Positions 7,743 through 16,061 of a stretch of DNA of 64,000 nucleotides are shown here, piece by piece. The notes under the pieces were generated by a model. That model had not been told where the DNA came from, ran no database searches, and was given only the letters and a program-made list of their open reading frames with translations. Position numbers and translations under genes: made by a program. The stretch is taken from the NCBI GenBank assembly GCA_963778185.1, contig CAVZTF010000003.1:1860001-1924000 (forward strand), given 5' to 3'. Origin of the DNA: RPQJ01 sp963778185. GTDB taxonomy: Bacteria > Pseudomonadota > Gammaproteobacteria > Steroidobacterales > Steroidobacteraceae. Position 1 is the stretch's first letter, and each line of letters starts with the position of its first letter.

Positions 7743-9161
7743 ATGAGCAATTACCCGGTTCACGTCGCCTTCCCGGGGCGGCTGGTCTTCGTCGGTTTCG
7801 GCAGCATCGGGCAGGGCGTCCTGCCGCTCATCCTGCGCCACGTGGGCGTCAAGCCGGATCAGATCACGATCGTCACGGCCGACGAGGCCGGCGAGAAGAT
7901 CGCGGCCAAGTACGGCGTGCGCCATGTCAAGCACGCGCTCACGCGCGAGAACCACAAGAACGTCCTCGACCCGCTGGTGGGCCGCGGCGATTTCCTGCTC
8001 AACCTCTCCGTCGACGTCTCGAGCATCGCGCTCATCCAGCTGTGCTGGGAGAAGGGTGCGCTGTACCTCGACACGTGCATCGAGCCCTGGGCGGGCGGCT
8101 ACACCGACCCGACCGTGCCGCCGTCGCGCCGCACGAACTACGCGCTGCGCGAGGCGACGCTCGCGCTGCGCGACAGCAAGACGCGTGCGCCCACGGCGGT
8201 GGTCACGCACGGCGCCAATCCCGGCCTCGTGTCGCACTTCGTCAAGCAGGCGCTGCTCAACATCGCGGCCGACACCGGCGTCGACGCCGGCGACCCCAAC
8301 ACCCGCGACGAGTGGGCGAAGCTCGCGCACAAGCTCGGCGTGAAGGTGATCCACATCGCCGAGCGCGACACGCAGGTGGGCTCCCATGCCAAGGAGCCGG
8401 GCGAGTTCGTCAACACCTGGTCGGTTGACGGGTTCGTGGGCGAAGGCTGCCAGCCGGCCGAGCTCGGCTGGGGCTCGCACGAGAAGAACTGGCCGCGCGA
8501 CGGCAAGAAGCACGACTTCGGCCGCGGCAGCGCCATCTACCTGATGCAGCCCGGCGCGGGCACGCGCGTGCGCACCTGGACTCCGCTCGCCGGCCATTTC
8601 CACGGCTTCCTGATCACCCACAGCGAGTCGATCTCGATCTCCGACTACCTCACGATCAGGAAGGGCGAGCAGGTTACCTACCGGCCGACGGTGCATTACT
8701 CCTATCACCCGTGCGACGACGCCGTACTGTCCGTGCACGAACTCGCCGGGCGCAACTGGCGCATCCAGGACCGCAAGCGGATCATGCGGGACGAGATCGT
8801 CAAGGGCACCGACGAACTCGGCGTGCTGCTCGCGGGCCACAAGAAGAACGCCTACTGGTACGGCTCGCAGCTCTCCGTGCAGGAGGCCCGCCAGCTCGTC
8901 CCGCACAACAACGCGACCTCGCTGCAGGTGACGGTCTCGGTGCTCGCGGGCCTGATCTGGGCGATGGAAAACCCGAATGCCGGCCTCGTTGAGGCGGACG
9001 ATCTCGACTTCCGGCGCATCCTCGAGATCTGCCGCCCGTACCTCGGGCTGGTGGTCGGCGAGTACACGGAGTGGCACCCGCTCGTGGACCGCGGACGCCT
9101 GTTCCCCGAGGACCTCGACGAAACCGATCCCTGGCAGTTCAAGAACGTCCGCGTCGTGTGA
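7743..9161 (+). CDS. hss: Homospermidine synthase
   Basis: NAD-dependent homospermidine synthase of 472 residues. It makes sym-homospermidine from two putrescines, or from putrescine and spermidine. The Rossmann motif GFGSIGQG is near residue 18, and the saccharopine dehydrogenase-like fold continues with NLSVDVSS, DTCIEPW and THGANPGLVSHF. The length agrees with bacterial Hss. The ATG at 7743 (MSNYPVH) was preferred to one eight codons upstream. It follows the GST gene by 85 bases, and its stop overlaps the GTG of the next gene. With speA nearby this supports a homospermidine pathway, but the agmatine-to-putrescine enzymes are not in the window. Confidence 0.93.
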   Translation: MSNYPVHVAFPGRLVFVGFGSIGQGVLPLILRHVGVKPDQITIVTADEAGEKIAAKYGVRHVKHALTRENHKNVLDPLVGRGDFLLNLSVDVSSIALIQLCWEKGALYLDTCIEPWAGGYTDPTVPPSRRTNYALREATLALRDSKTRAPTAVVTHGANPGLVSHFVKQALLNIAADTGVDAGDPNTRDEWAKLAHKLGVKVIHIAERDTQVGSHAKEPGEFVNTWSVDGFVGEGCQPAELGWGSHEKNWPRDGKKHDFGRGSAIYLMQPGAGTRVRTWTPLAGHFHGFLITHSESISISDYLTIRKGEQVTYRPTVHYSYHPCDDAVLSVHELAGRNWRIQDRKRIMRDEIVKGTDELGVLLAGHKKNAYWYGSQLSVQEARQLVPHNNATSLQVTVSVLAGLIWAMENPNAGLVEADDLDFRRILEICRPYLGLVVGEYTEWHPLVDRGRLFPEDLDETDPWQFKNVRVV

Positions 9162-9619
9162 GCACGGGATCCGTCGGCGGCGGTTGCCTGTGCGGAGCGG
9201 TGCGCTTCCGCATCGCGCTGCCGCCGAAATGGGTCGCTCACTGCCATTGCTCGATGTGCCGGCGCGCCCACGGCGCCGGATTCGTCACCTGGGTCGGCGT
9301 CGCCCGCGATGCCTTCGCGCTCGAGATCGGCGCGGCCGACCTGGTGCGCTACCGTTCCTCGGCGCAGGCCACCCGCAGCTTCTGCCGCCGCTGCGGCACC
9401 AGTCTCTTCTTCGAGTCCGGCCACTGGCCCGGCGAAATCCACGTCACGCTGGCCAACCTCGATTCCGCCGCAGGCCTCGAGCCGCAGGCGCATGCGTACT
9501 GGGGAAGCCGGGCCGGGTGGGCCGTCGAAGGCGCGAGCGATGCGTTGCCGAAGGCGGACCCGCCGGAACACGGCGCGCAGGCGCCCGGGCAGGACGACCC
9601 TCAGTCGCTCTCGTCGTAG
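9158..9619 (+). CDS. GFA-family zinc protein (glutathione-dependent formaldehyde-activating-like)
   Basis: Small zinc protein of 153 residues with the GFA/CENP-V fold. The three cysteine groups are GGCLCGAV, CHCSMCRRAHGA and FCRRCGTSLFF, as expected for the two zinc sites. The GTG start overlaps the hss stop (GTGA, four bases), so translation is probably coupled. Family members have been linked to glutathione adducts of formaldehyde, but most have unknown substrates. Its last 19 bases overlap the end of greB on the other strand. Confidence 0.9.
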   Translation: MSTGSVGGGCLCGAVRFRIALPPKWVAHCHCSMCRRAHGAGFVTWVGVARDAFALEIGAADLVRYRSSAQATRSFCRRCGTSLFFESGHWPGEIHVTLANLDSAAGLEPQAHAYWGSRAGWAVEGASDALPKADPPEHGAQAPGQDDPQSLSS

Positions 9620-10107
9620 CGCACTTCCGTCACCGCGTACGTCCGGCGCCCTCCGGGCACCTCGATCGTCACCACGTCGTCCCGCGCCTTGCGCATCAGG
9701 GCGCGGGCGAGCGGCGAGTCCATGCTGACGTAGCGGCGGGCGGGATCGATCTCGTCGGGCCCGACGATGCGCAGCTCGATCTCGTGGCCCTCCTCGTCCT
9801 CGATGCGCACCCAGGCGCCGAAGAAGATGCGGCTGCGGTCGTCCGGCGGCCGGCTCACCACCACCATGCCCTCGAGGCGCTTGCGCAGGAAGCGCACGCG
9901 ACGATCGATCTCGCGCAGCTGCTTCTTGCCGTAGAGGTACTCCGCGTTCTCCGAGCGGTCGCCCTGGGCCGCGGCCTCGGCGACGGCGCGCGTCACCTGC
10001 GGCCGCTGCACGCGCCACAGGTAGTCGAGTTCCTCGCGCAGCCGGCGGGCGCCTTCGGCGGTCGCGAACTTCGACCCCGGCGGATCCGGTTTGCGGTATC
10101 GCGTCAT
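9601..10107 (-). CDS. greB: Transcription elongation factor GreB
   Basis: GreB, 168 residues, which enters the RNA polymerase secondary channel and stimulates cleavage of backtracked RNA. The N-terminal coiled coil carries the acidic tip in the sequence GDRSENAEY. The C-terminal FKBP-like domain contains SPLARALMRKARDD. The opening MTRYRKPDPPGSKFAT and the lack of GreA-like features identify GreB. The ATG at 10107 fits the family start. It is convergent with the GFA gene, with a 19-base overlap. Confidence 0.96.
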   Translation of the reverse strand: MTRYRKPDPPGSKFATAEGARRLREELDYLWRVQRPQVTRAVAEAAAQGDRSENAEYLYGKKQLREIDRRVRFLRKRLEGMVVVSRPPDDRSRIFFGAWVRIEDEEGHEIELRIVGPDEIDPARRYVSMDSPLARALMRKARDDVVTIEVPGGRRTYAVTEVRYDESD

Positions 10108-10192
10108 GGTTCCGCGCCGCGCCTGCCGGCCAGGGCCGATGTGTGCGCGCGATCACGGAATCGGCCGTTACGCATCAGTAGCGTTCCGCCCC

Positions 10193-10390
10193 ATGAGCAT
10201 CAAGTACTACGCGCACTTCCTGGTGGACGAGCCGGACCCGCGTGGCCTGCAGGAGTACCGCGGCATCGTGGAACTCGACGGGCAGCCGCGGCCGGGCCGC
10301 GAAATGAAGCAGGCGGCGCTGATCATCGCGCGCAACATGGGCCGCCACACGCGCGAGGTGAAGGTGCTGCAGTGGTCGCGCCTCCACTGA
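10193..10390 (+). CDS. Small hypothetical protein, 65 residues
   Basis: Unrecognised 65-residue protein beginning MSIKYYAHFLVDE and ending EVKVLQWSRLH. It is mixed alpha/beta in character, basic and without a membrane segment. The ATG at 10193 was chosen because the upstream extension of the frame is arginine/cysteine shadow. It is divergent from greB and is followed by an inverted repeat and a good intrinsic terminator, so it is likely a real monocistronic gene. No function is proposed. Confidence 0.7.
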   Translation: MSIKYYAHFLVDEPDPRGLQEYRGIVELDGQPRPGREMKQAALIIARNMGRHTREVKVLQWSRLH

Positions 10391-10410
10391 AGGGCTGACA
10401 CGCATCCCCT

Positions 10411-10446
10411 GGCGGACTTTTCCCTTCCCTTCGACCAAAGTCCGCC
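10411..10446. repeat. 10-bp perfect inverted repeat before the terminator
   Basis: GGCGGACTTT (10411-10420) and AAAGTCCGCC (10437-10446) are perfect reverse complements around a 16-base loop rich in C and T. It lies between the stop of the 65-residue gene and the terminator hairpin, so the 3' end of that transcript would carry two stem-loops in series. Confidence 0.85.
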
Positions 10447-10452
10447 ACTCGA

Positions 10453-10480
10453 CCCCGGGCCAAAAACCCGGGGTTTTTTT
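10453..10480 (+). terminator. Intrinsic terminator of the 65-residue gene
   Basis: Stem CCCCGGG (10453-10459) pairs with CCCGGGG (10467-10473) around a CCAAAAA loop, followed by seven T (10474-10480). This is a standard rho-independent terminator for rightward transcription. Confidence 0.9.
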
Positions 10481-10488
10481 CGCCCGCG

Positions 10489-10926
10489 TCACGGGATGCC
10501 GATCCTGAGCGTGGCGATGGAAACGCGCACCTCGAGCAGGAAGCTCACCAGCGCCCCCACCAGCGCAGCCATCGCGAGCACGAACAGCAGCGCCACGTAG
10601 GCGGCGAGATTCAGCGGCACGAAGGTGCTGGCGAACAGTAACGCGACCACGACCGATACCAGCAAAGCGGCGATGGTCCCGAAGGTGATCGCGACGTTGA
10701 TGAGCCTCGCGCGCCGAGAGGAAATCCGCAGCTGTTCCCGCGCCTGCTCGGGGACGGCGCCCGCGACCTGGCGCAGTCCCTCCTCGATCTTCCGCGCGCG
10801 GTCCACGATGCGCGCCAGCCGGTTGGTGAGCACGCCGAGCAGCACGCCGATACCCGACAGCAGGAAGACCGGGGTCACGGCGAGCTGGATCGCGTGCGCG
10901 ATGTCGACGACTTCGATTCCGTCCAT
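10489..10926 (-). CDS. DUF2721 family membrane protein
   Basis: Membrane protein of 145 residues matching the DUF2721 pattern. One N-terminal hydrophobic helix contains TPVFLLSGIGVLLGVLTNRLARIVDR. A charged cytoplasmic stretch with two basic groups comes next (DRARKIEEGL, SSRRARLIN). Two or three further transmembrane helices follow, the last ending VSIATLRIGIP. Function unknown. The ATG at 10926 (MDGIEVV) was chosen over an upstream Met in shadow sequence. It is convergent with the 65-residue gene across the terminator and divergent from the methyltransferase gene. Confidence 0.82.
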   Translation of the reverse strand: MDGIEVVDIAHAIQLAVTPVFLLSGIGVLLGVLTNRLARIVDRARKIEEGLRQVAGAVPEQAREQLRISSRRARLINVAITFGTIAALLVSVVVALLFASTFVPLNLAAYVALLFVLAMAALVGALVSFLLEVRVSIATLRIGIP

Positions 10927-11012
10927 GGGGCCGCATTCTATGGCAGCCGGCCGGCCGCCGTTGCCGTGGGCCGGTGCCGCGCGCAACATCGCCGGCCGGG
11001 GAGGCCTCGCGC

Positions 11013-11750
11013 ATGGCGTTCAAGGACCATTTCTCGCGGCAGTCGACCGGCTACCGCCGGTACCGGCCGGCGTATCCGCCTGCGCTCATCGCGTTCGTCG
11101 CGGCGCAGGCGCCCGACCGCCATCTCGCGCTCGACTGCGCCACGGGCAGCGGCCAGGCCGCCGTCGCGCTCGCGGACCACTTCGGCGCCGTGATCGCGCT
11201 CGACGGCAGCATGAGCCAGTTGCGCAATGCCGGCGCCCATCCTCGCGTGCGCTACGTGGCCGGCATCGCCGAGCGCCAGCCGGTCGCGAGCGCCACGGTC
11301 TCCCTCGTCGTGGCCGCGCAAGCGCTCCACTGGTTCGACTTCGAGCGCTTCCACGCCGAATGCCGCCGCGTGCTCGTGCCGGGCGGCGTCGTCGCCGCCT
11401 GGGGCTACGGGAAGTTCCGCGTGGCCCCGGCGGTCGACGCGGCCATCGATCGCTTCCACGACGGCGTTCTCGGCGAGTTCTGGCCGCCCGAGCGGCGCTA
11501 CGTGGAGGAGGGCTACCGGACGTTGCCGTTTCCGTGGCGCGAGGTCCCGGCGCCCGCCTTCGCGCTGGAGGGCGACTGGGACCTCGAGCAGGTCATGGGG
11601 TACCTGGCCACCTGGTCCGCGGTCCAGCGCTGCCGCGAGCGTACCGGCGCCGACCCGCTCCCGGCGCTGCAGGAGGAACTCACGCCGCTGTGGGGCGGCG
11701 GGGCGCGGCGGCTCACCTGGCCGATCCACCTGCGTCTTGGCCACGCCTGA
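11013..11750 (+). CDS. Class I SAM-dependent methyltransferase
   Basis: Methyltransferase of 245 residues in the methyltransferase-11/Tmt-like group. Motif I is ALDCATGSGQAAVAL (about residues 36-50), acidic post-I LDGS, and the post-motif region AQALHWFDFERFHAECRRVLVPGG is typical of the group. The opening FKDHFSRQSTGYRRYRPAYPPAL is also family-like. The ATG at 11013 follows a GGGGAGG ribosome binding site. The substrate is unknown; relatives act on small molecules such as trans-aconitate. Confidence 0.88.
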   Translation: MAFKDHFSRQSTGYRRYRPAYPPALIAFVAAQAPDRHLALDCATGSGQAAVALADHFGAVIALDGSMSQLRNAGAHPRVRYVAGIAERQPVASATVSLVVAAQALHWFDFERFHAECRRVLVPGGVVAAWGYGKFRVAPAVDAAIDRFHDGVLGEFWPPERRYVEEGYRTLPFPWREVPAPAFALEGDWDLEQVMGYLATWSAVQRCRERTGADPLPALQEELTPLWGGGARRLTWPIHLRLGHA

Positions 11751-11829
11751 TTCATCTATACTGCGCGCCCTGTCCGCGCGGGCCCGAACCCGGACCCGCC
11801 GGCCCCAAGAATCAACGGAGTCCCGGAAG

Positions 11830-13896
11830 ATGCGCTGGACGTTCCCGATTGCCTGTGTGCTGACACTCTCTGCCTGTGCTGGCGCGCCATCGGCGCCGGT
11901 TGCCTCCCCGTCTGCGGGGACCGAGGCCGCCGCGCCCGTCGCGGCGACGCGTCCCTCTGGCGTGCTGCTCGGCAATTTCGACCAGTCGGTGCGGCCGCAG
12001 GACGACCTGTACCGCTACGTGAACGGCACCTGGCTCGCCAGGACGGAGATCCCGGCCGACAAGTCGAACTACGGCGCGTTCGCCGCGCTGCAGGACGGAG
12101 TCGAGGCGAACCTCCGCGCGATCGCCGACGAGGCCGCCGCCGCCGGGGCCGCCGCGGGCAGCGACGAACAGCGGGTCGGAGACTTCTACGCGAGCTTCAT
12201 GGACGAGGCGCGGGTCGAGCAGGCCGGCATCGCGCCGCTCGCGCCCGAGCTCGCGCGCGTGGCTGCCATCGGCAATCGCGAGGCGCTGCTCGACTACCTC
12301 GGCCGCGCGCAGCTGCTCGGCGTCGCCAACCCGATCACGCTGGCCATCCTGCCCGATGCGAAGCGGCCGGACGTCTACACCGTGTGGGCCGACCAGTCGG
12401 GCCTCGGCATGCCGGATCGCGACTACTACCTGAGCGACGAGGCGCGCTTCGCCGAGATCCGTGCGAAATACCAGGAACACATCGCCAACGTGTTCGCGCT
12501 CGCCGGCCGCAAGGACGGGAAGGCCGCGGCCGGCCGCGTCATGGCGTTCGAGAAGCGGCTCGCGAAGGCGTCCTGGGCGCAGGTCGACCTGCGCGACGTC
12601 GACAAGGTCTACAACCCGTTCGACATCGCCGGTGCGGAGCGTGCAACGCCGGGCATCGTCTGGTCGCAGTGGCTCGCCTCGATGGGGATCACGAACGACC
12701 AGCTGATCGTGGGCCAGCCCAGCTATTTCGCGGAGCTGGGCAAGGCACTGGGCGACGTGCCCCTCGCCACCTGGAAGGATTACCTGCAGCTGCGCGTCGT
12801 CGACACGTTCTCGCCCTACCTGAACGACGCCTTCGTGCAGGAGCACTTCGACTTCTACGGCCGCACGGTCTCCGGCACGCCGGAGCTGAAGCCGCGCTGG
12901 AAGCGCGGGCTGGCGGAGACCGAGACGGCGGTGGGCGACCTGCTCGGCAAGGTCTACGTCGAGCGCCATTTCCCGCCCGCGGCGAAGCGGCGCATGGACG
13001 AGCTGGTGGCGAACCTGCTCAAGGCCTACGGCGTCTCGATCGACGAGCTCGACTGGATGGGTCCCGCCACCCGGCGCGAGGCGCACGACAAGCTCGCGAA
13101 CTTCACGGTCAAGATCGGTTACCCGGAGAAATGGAAGGAATACCCGGGCCTCGACGTGCGGCGCGACGATCTCGTCGGCAACGTGCTTCGTGCGCGCGAA
13201 GTCAACGCGAAGCGTGAGCTGGCCAAGCTCGGCAAGCCGATCGACCGCACCGAGTGGTTCATGACCCCGCAGACGGTCAACGCGTACTACAACCCGCTCG
13301 GCAACGAGATCGTGTTCCCCGCGGCGATCCTGCAGCCGCCGTTCTTCGACATGAACGCGGAAGACGCGGTCAACTACGGCGGCATCGGCGCCGTGATCGG
13401 CCACGAGATCAGCCACGGCTTCGACGACCAGGGCCGCAAGTTCGACGGCAAGGGCGCGCTGCGCGACTGGTGGACCGCGGACGACAACACTCGCTTCCAG
13501 GCGCGCGCCGCCCGGCTGGTGGAGCAGTATTCGGCCTTCAGCCCCCTGCAGGGCATGAACGTGAACGGCCAGCTGACGCTCGGCGAGAACATCGGCGACC
13601 TCTCGGGCCTCGCTGTCGCCTACAAGGCCTACCAGCTGTCGCTGGGCGGCCGGCCCGCGCCGGTGCTCGACCAGTTCACCGGCGACCAGCGTTTCTTCAT
13701 CGGCTGGGCGCAGGTGTGGGCGCGCAAGTACCGCGAGGATGAGCTGCGCAAGCGCCTGCTCACCGACCCGCACAGCCCGGCCGAGTACCGCTGCAACGGC
13801 ATCCTGCGCAACATGCCGGCCTTCGCGCAGGCCTTTGGCGTGAAGGCGGGCGACGGCCTGTACCTGCCGCCGGAGCAGGTCGTACGGATCTGGTAA
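11830..13896 (+). CDS. M13-family zinc metallopeptidase, lipoprotein
   Basis: Neprilysin/PepO-type zinc endopeptidase of 688 residues. The N-terminus is a lipoprotein signal (basic start, hydrophobic core, lipobox LSAC), so the enzyme is likely anchored in the envelope facing the periplasm or outside. The catalytic HEISH is at residues 525-529 and the third zinc ligand is Glu in GENIGD near 586. NAYYNPLGNEIVFPAAILQPPFF upstream is the conserved substrate-binding strand. The last residues, VVRIW, match the conserved C-terminal tryptophan. A TATACT at 11757-11762 may be its -10 box. It is followed closely by lemA. Confidence 0.95.
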   Translation: MRWTFPIACVLTLSACAGAPSAPVASPSAGTEAAAPVAATRPSGVLLGNFDQSVRPQDDLYRYVNGTWLARTEIPADKSNYGAFAALQDGVEANLRAIADEAAAAGAAAGSDEQRVGDFYASFMDEARVEQAGIAPLAPELARVAAIGNREALLDYLGRAQLLGVANPITLAILPDAKRPDVYTVWADQSGLGMPDRDYYLSDEARFAEIRAKYQEHIANVFALAGRKDGKAAAGRVMAFEKRLAKASWAQVDLRDVDKVYNPFDIAGAERATPGIVWSQWLASMGITNDQLIVGQPSYFAELGKALGDVPLATWKDYLQLRVVDTFSPYLNDAFVQEHFDFYGRTVSGTPELKPRWKRGLAETETAVGDLLGKVYVERHFPPAAKRRMDELVANLLKAYGVSIDELDWMGPATRREAHDKLANFTVKIGYPEKWKEYPGLDVRRDDLVGNVLRAREVNAKRELAKLGKPIDRTEWFMTPQTVNAYYNPLGNEIVFPAAILQPPFFDMNAEDAVNYGGIGAVIGHEISHGFDDQGRKFDGKGALRDWWTADDNTRFQARAARLVEQYSAFSPLQGMNVNGQLTLGENIGDLSGLAVAYKAYQLSLGGRPAPVLDQFTGDQRFFIGWAQVWARKYREDELRKRLLTDPHSPAEYRCNGILRNMPAFAQAFGVKAGDGLYLPPEQVVRIW

Positions 13897-13928
13897 GGAA
13901 CGGAAACACACGCGCAAAGGAGAGTTCG

Positions 13929-14549
13929 ATGCGTCAACTGAAGTTCGCGCTACTGGCCCTGGCAGGTCTCCTGCTGTCGGGCTGCGGCTACAACACGCTG
14001 CAGGTTCAGGACGAGACGGTGAAGTCGTCCTGGTCCGAGGTGGTGAACCAGTACCAGCGCCGCGCAGACCTGATCCCGAACCTGGTCAATACGGTGAAGG
14101 GTTTCGCGGCCCAGGAGCAGGCGGTGCTGGTGGGCGTCACGGAGGCGCGCGCCAAGGCGACGCAGATCAACGTGGACGCGAACGACCCGGAGTCGCTGAA
14201 ACAGTTCCAGGCCGCGCAGGGCGAGGTCTCGAGCGCGCTGTCGCGCCTGATGGTCGTCGTCGAGCGCTACCCGGAGCTCAAGTCCGACCAGAATTTCCGC
14301 GACCTGCAGGCGCAGCTCGAGGGGACCGAGAACCGCATTACCGTCGCACGCAACCGCTACATCCAGTCGGTGCAGGACTTCAACGTGACCGTGCGCAAGT
14401 TCCCGACCAACCTCACGGCCATGGTGTTCGGCTACAAGGTGAAGCCGAACTTCACGGTCGAGAACGAAGTGGCGATCGCAAAGCCGCCGGTCGTGGACTT
14501 TGCCTCGCCTCCGGCCGCCGAGCCGGCCGCCGAGCCGGCCACGAACTGA
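13929..14549 (+). CDS. LemA family lipoprotein
   Basis: LemA-family protein of 206 residues with a lipoprotein signal (lipobox LSGC). The mature part is a long helical bundle with the conserved SWSEVVNQYQRRADLIPNLVNTVKG and RNRYIQSVQDFN segments. The family is widespread but poorly understood and is commonly co-transcribed with TPM-domain genes, as here. The ATG at 13929 has GGAG upstream. The tail ends in alanine/glutamate/proline repeats. Confidence 0.93.
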   Translation: MRQLKFALLALAGLLLSGCGYNTLQVQDETVKSSWSEVVNQYQRRADLIPNLVNTVKGFAAQEQAVLVGVTEARAKATQINVDANDPESLKQFQAAQGEVSSALSRLMVVVERYPELKSDQNFRDLQAQLEGTENRITVARNRYIQSVQDFNVTVRKFPTNLTAMVFGYKVKPNFTVENEVAIAKPPVVDFASPPAAEPAAEPATN

Positions 14550-14587
14550 GGCGCGCGCACCGCCGTGACGGCGGTGCGACCGTTCCC

Positions 14588-15505
14588 GTGATCGCGCCCG
14601 ATCGTCTCCGGCTGCGGTTCCTCGCGGCGCTCGCCTGCGTCGCGGGACCGCTCGCGGGCGCCCCGGCCCCTGCGCAGTCCCTCGTCGAGGTTCCGCCGCT
14701 CACGTCGCCGGTCACCGACCTGACCGGCACCCTCACGCCCGATCAGGTCGCGGCGCTGGATGCAAAGCTGCGCGCCTTCGAGAAGTCCAAGGGCAGCCAG
14801 GTCGCCGTGCTGGTGGTGCCGACGACCGCGTCGGAGGAGATCGAGCAGTACGCGATCCGGGTCACCGACGCGTGGAAGCTCGGCCGCGCGGGCGTGGACG
14901 ACGGCGCGGTCCTCGTGGTCGCGCGCGACGACCGCAAGTTGCGCATTGAGGTTGGCTACGGGCTCGAGGGTGTGCTGCCCGACGCGATCGCGAACCGCAT
15001 CATCGACGAGGACATCGTCCCGCAGTTCAAGCGCGGCGACTATTACGGCGGCATCGAGACCGGCGTGGATCGCATGCTGCGCGTGATCGAGGGCGAGCCG
15101 CTGCCCGAGCCCGAGCTCAGGTCGCCGTCGCAGGGCGTTCCCGGGCTGTTCCAGCTCCTGCCGTTCCTGTTCGTGTTCGCGCTGGTCGGTGGCTCGATCT
15201 TTCGCCGCCTGTTCGGCCGAGTCGGCGGCGCCTTCGCGAGCGGCGGCCTGGTCGGCTTCCTCACCTGGCTGCTGGTCGGCATCCTGGGAATAGCGCTCGG
15301 CGCGGGCGTCCTGGCGTTCATCTTCGCGTTGCTGGGCGGGCTCGGCGGCGGAGGCCGCGGCCCGGGCGACAGCGGGTGGTACAGTCGGCGCCACGGCGGT
15401 GGCTGGGGATACCCGGGCGGCTTCGGTGGCGGCGGGGGCGGGGGCGGTGGCTGGAGCGGGGGTGGCGGCGGCTTCGGCGGCGGCGGCGCCTCGGGGAGCT
15501 GGTAA
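14588..15505 (+). CDS. TPM-domain membrane protein (YgcG family), Gly-rich C-terminus
   Basis: Protein of 305 residues: signal peptide (cleavage near APAQS), then a TPM/YgcG domain (about 45-165) with the family core TDLTGTLTPDQVAALDAKL and VGYGLEGVLPDAIANRII. Two hydrophobic helices lie near 195-260. A long glycine/serine/tryptophan-rich tail ends GGGASGSW. The TPM domain is exposed to the periplasm. It sits between lemA and a second TPM gene, the usual arrangement for this family. The start codon is GTG at 14588. Confidence 0.92.
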   Translation: MIAPDRLRLRFLAALACVAGPLAGAPAPAQSLVEVPPLTSPVTDLTGTLTPDQVAALDAKLRAFEKSKGSQVAVLVVPTTASEEIEQYAIRVTDAWKLGRAGVDDGAVLVVARDDRKLRIEVGYGLEGVLPDAIANRIIDEDIVPQFKRGDYYGGIETGVDRMLRVIEGEPLPEPELRSPSQGVPGLFQLLPFLFVFALVGGSIFRRLFGRVGGAFASGGLVGFLTWLLVGILGIALGAGVLAFIFALLGGLGGGGRGPGDSGWYSRRHGGGWGYPGGFGGGGGGGGGWSGGGGGFGGGGASGSW

Positions 15506-15507
15506 CG

Positions 15508-16011
15508 ATGGACTGGGGACGCTGGTTTCGCCATGCATTCGCCGGCCGGAAGACGCTCGAGCGGGCGTTCCCGCGGGAAGCGCTCGACGCCATCGAGCGG
15601 GCCGTCGACGAGTCCGAGCGCCTGCACACGGGAGAGATCCGCTTCGCGATCGAGGCGTCGCTCGAGCCGGGCCAGGCCTGGGCCGGCCGCACGCCGCGCG
15701 ACCGGGCACTCGAGGTGTTCGCGACCCTCGGTGTCTGGGACACCGACGCCAACAACGGCGTGCTGGTCTACGTGCTGCTGGCCGACCACGTCGTGGAGAT
15801 CGTCGCGGACCGGGGGTTCAACCGGCTGGTCGCGGCCGGGCAGTGGCTGGCGGTCTGCGAAGACATGGAGCGAAACTTCCGTAATGGGAACTTTCGCGAG
15901 GGCGCGCTGGTCGGTGTCGGCGAGGTCGGGCGTATCATCGCCTCCCATTACCCCCAGCGGCCCGGACAGCAAGACGAGGACGAACTGCCGAACCGTCCGG
16001 CACTGCTGTAG
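15508..16011 (+). CDS. Second TPM-domain protein, soluble form
   Basis: Protein of 167 residues with a TPM domain and no signal peptide or membrane helix. Its core HTGEIRFAIEASLE, ALEVFATLGVWDTDANNGVLVYVLLADHVVEIVADRGFN corresponds to the TPM domain of the preceding gene. It begins two bases after that gene's stop (ATG 15508), so the two are surely co-transcribed with lemA. Function unknown; the arrangement suggests a complex at the inner membrane. Confidence 0.9.
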   Translation: MDWGRWFRHAFAGRKTLERAFPREALDAIERAVDESERLHTGEIRFAIEASLEPGQAWAGRTPRDRALEVFATLGVWDTDANNGVLVYVLLADHVVEIVADRGFNRLVAAGQWLAVCEDMERNFRNGNFREGALVGVGEVGRIIASHYPQRPGQQDEDELPNRPALL

Positions 16012-16061
16012 CGGCGCCGGGCCTGCTGGCGTGACAGAGGTTGACCGAGGTGCCTGACCAC

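Noticed and set aside
11812..13917. Open frame of 701 codons opposite the M13 peptidase gene
   Set aside because: Shadow of a gene with a signal peptide and an intact catalytic HEISH motif.
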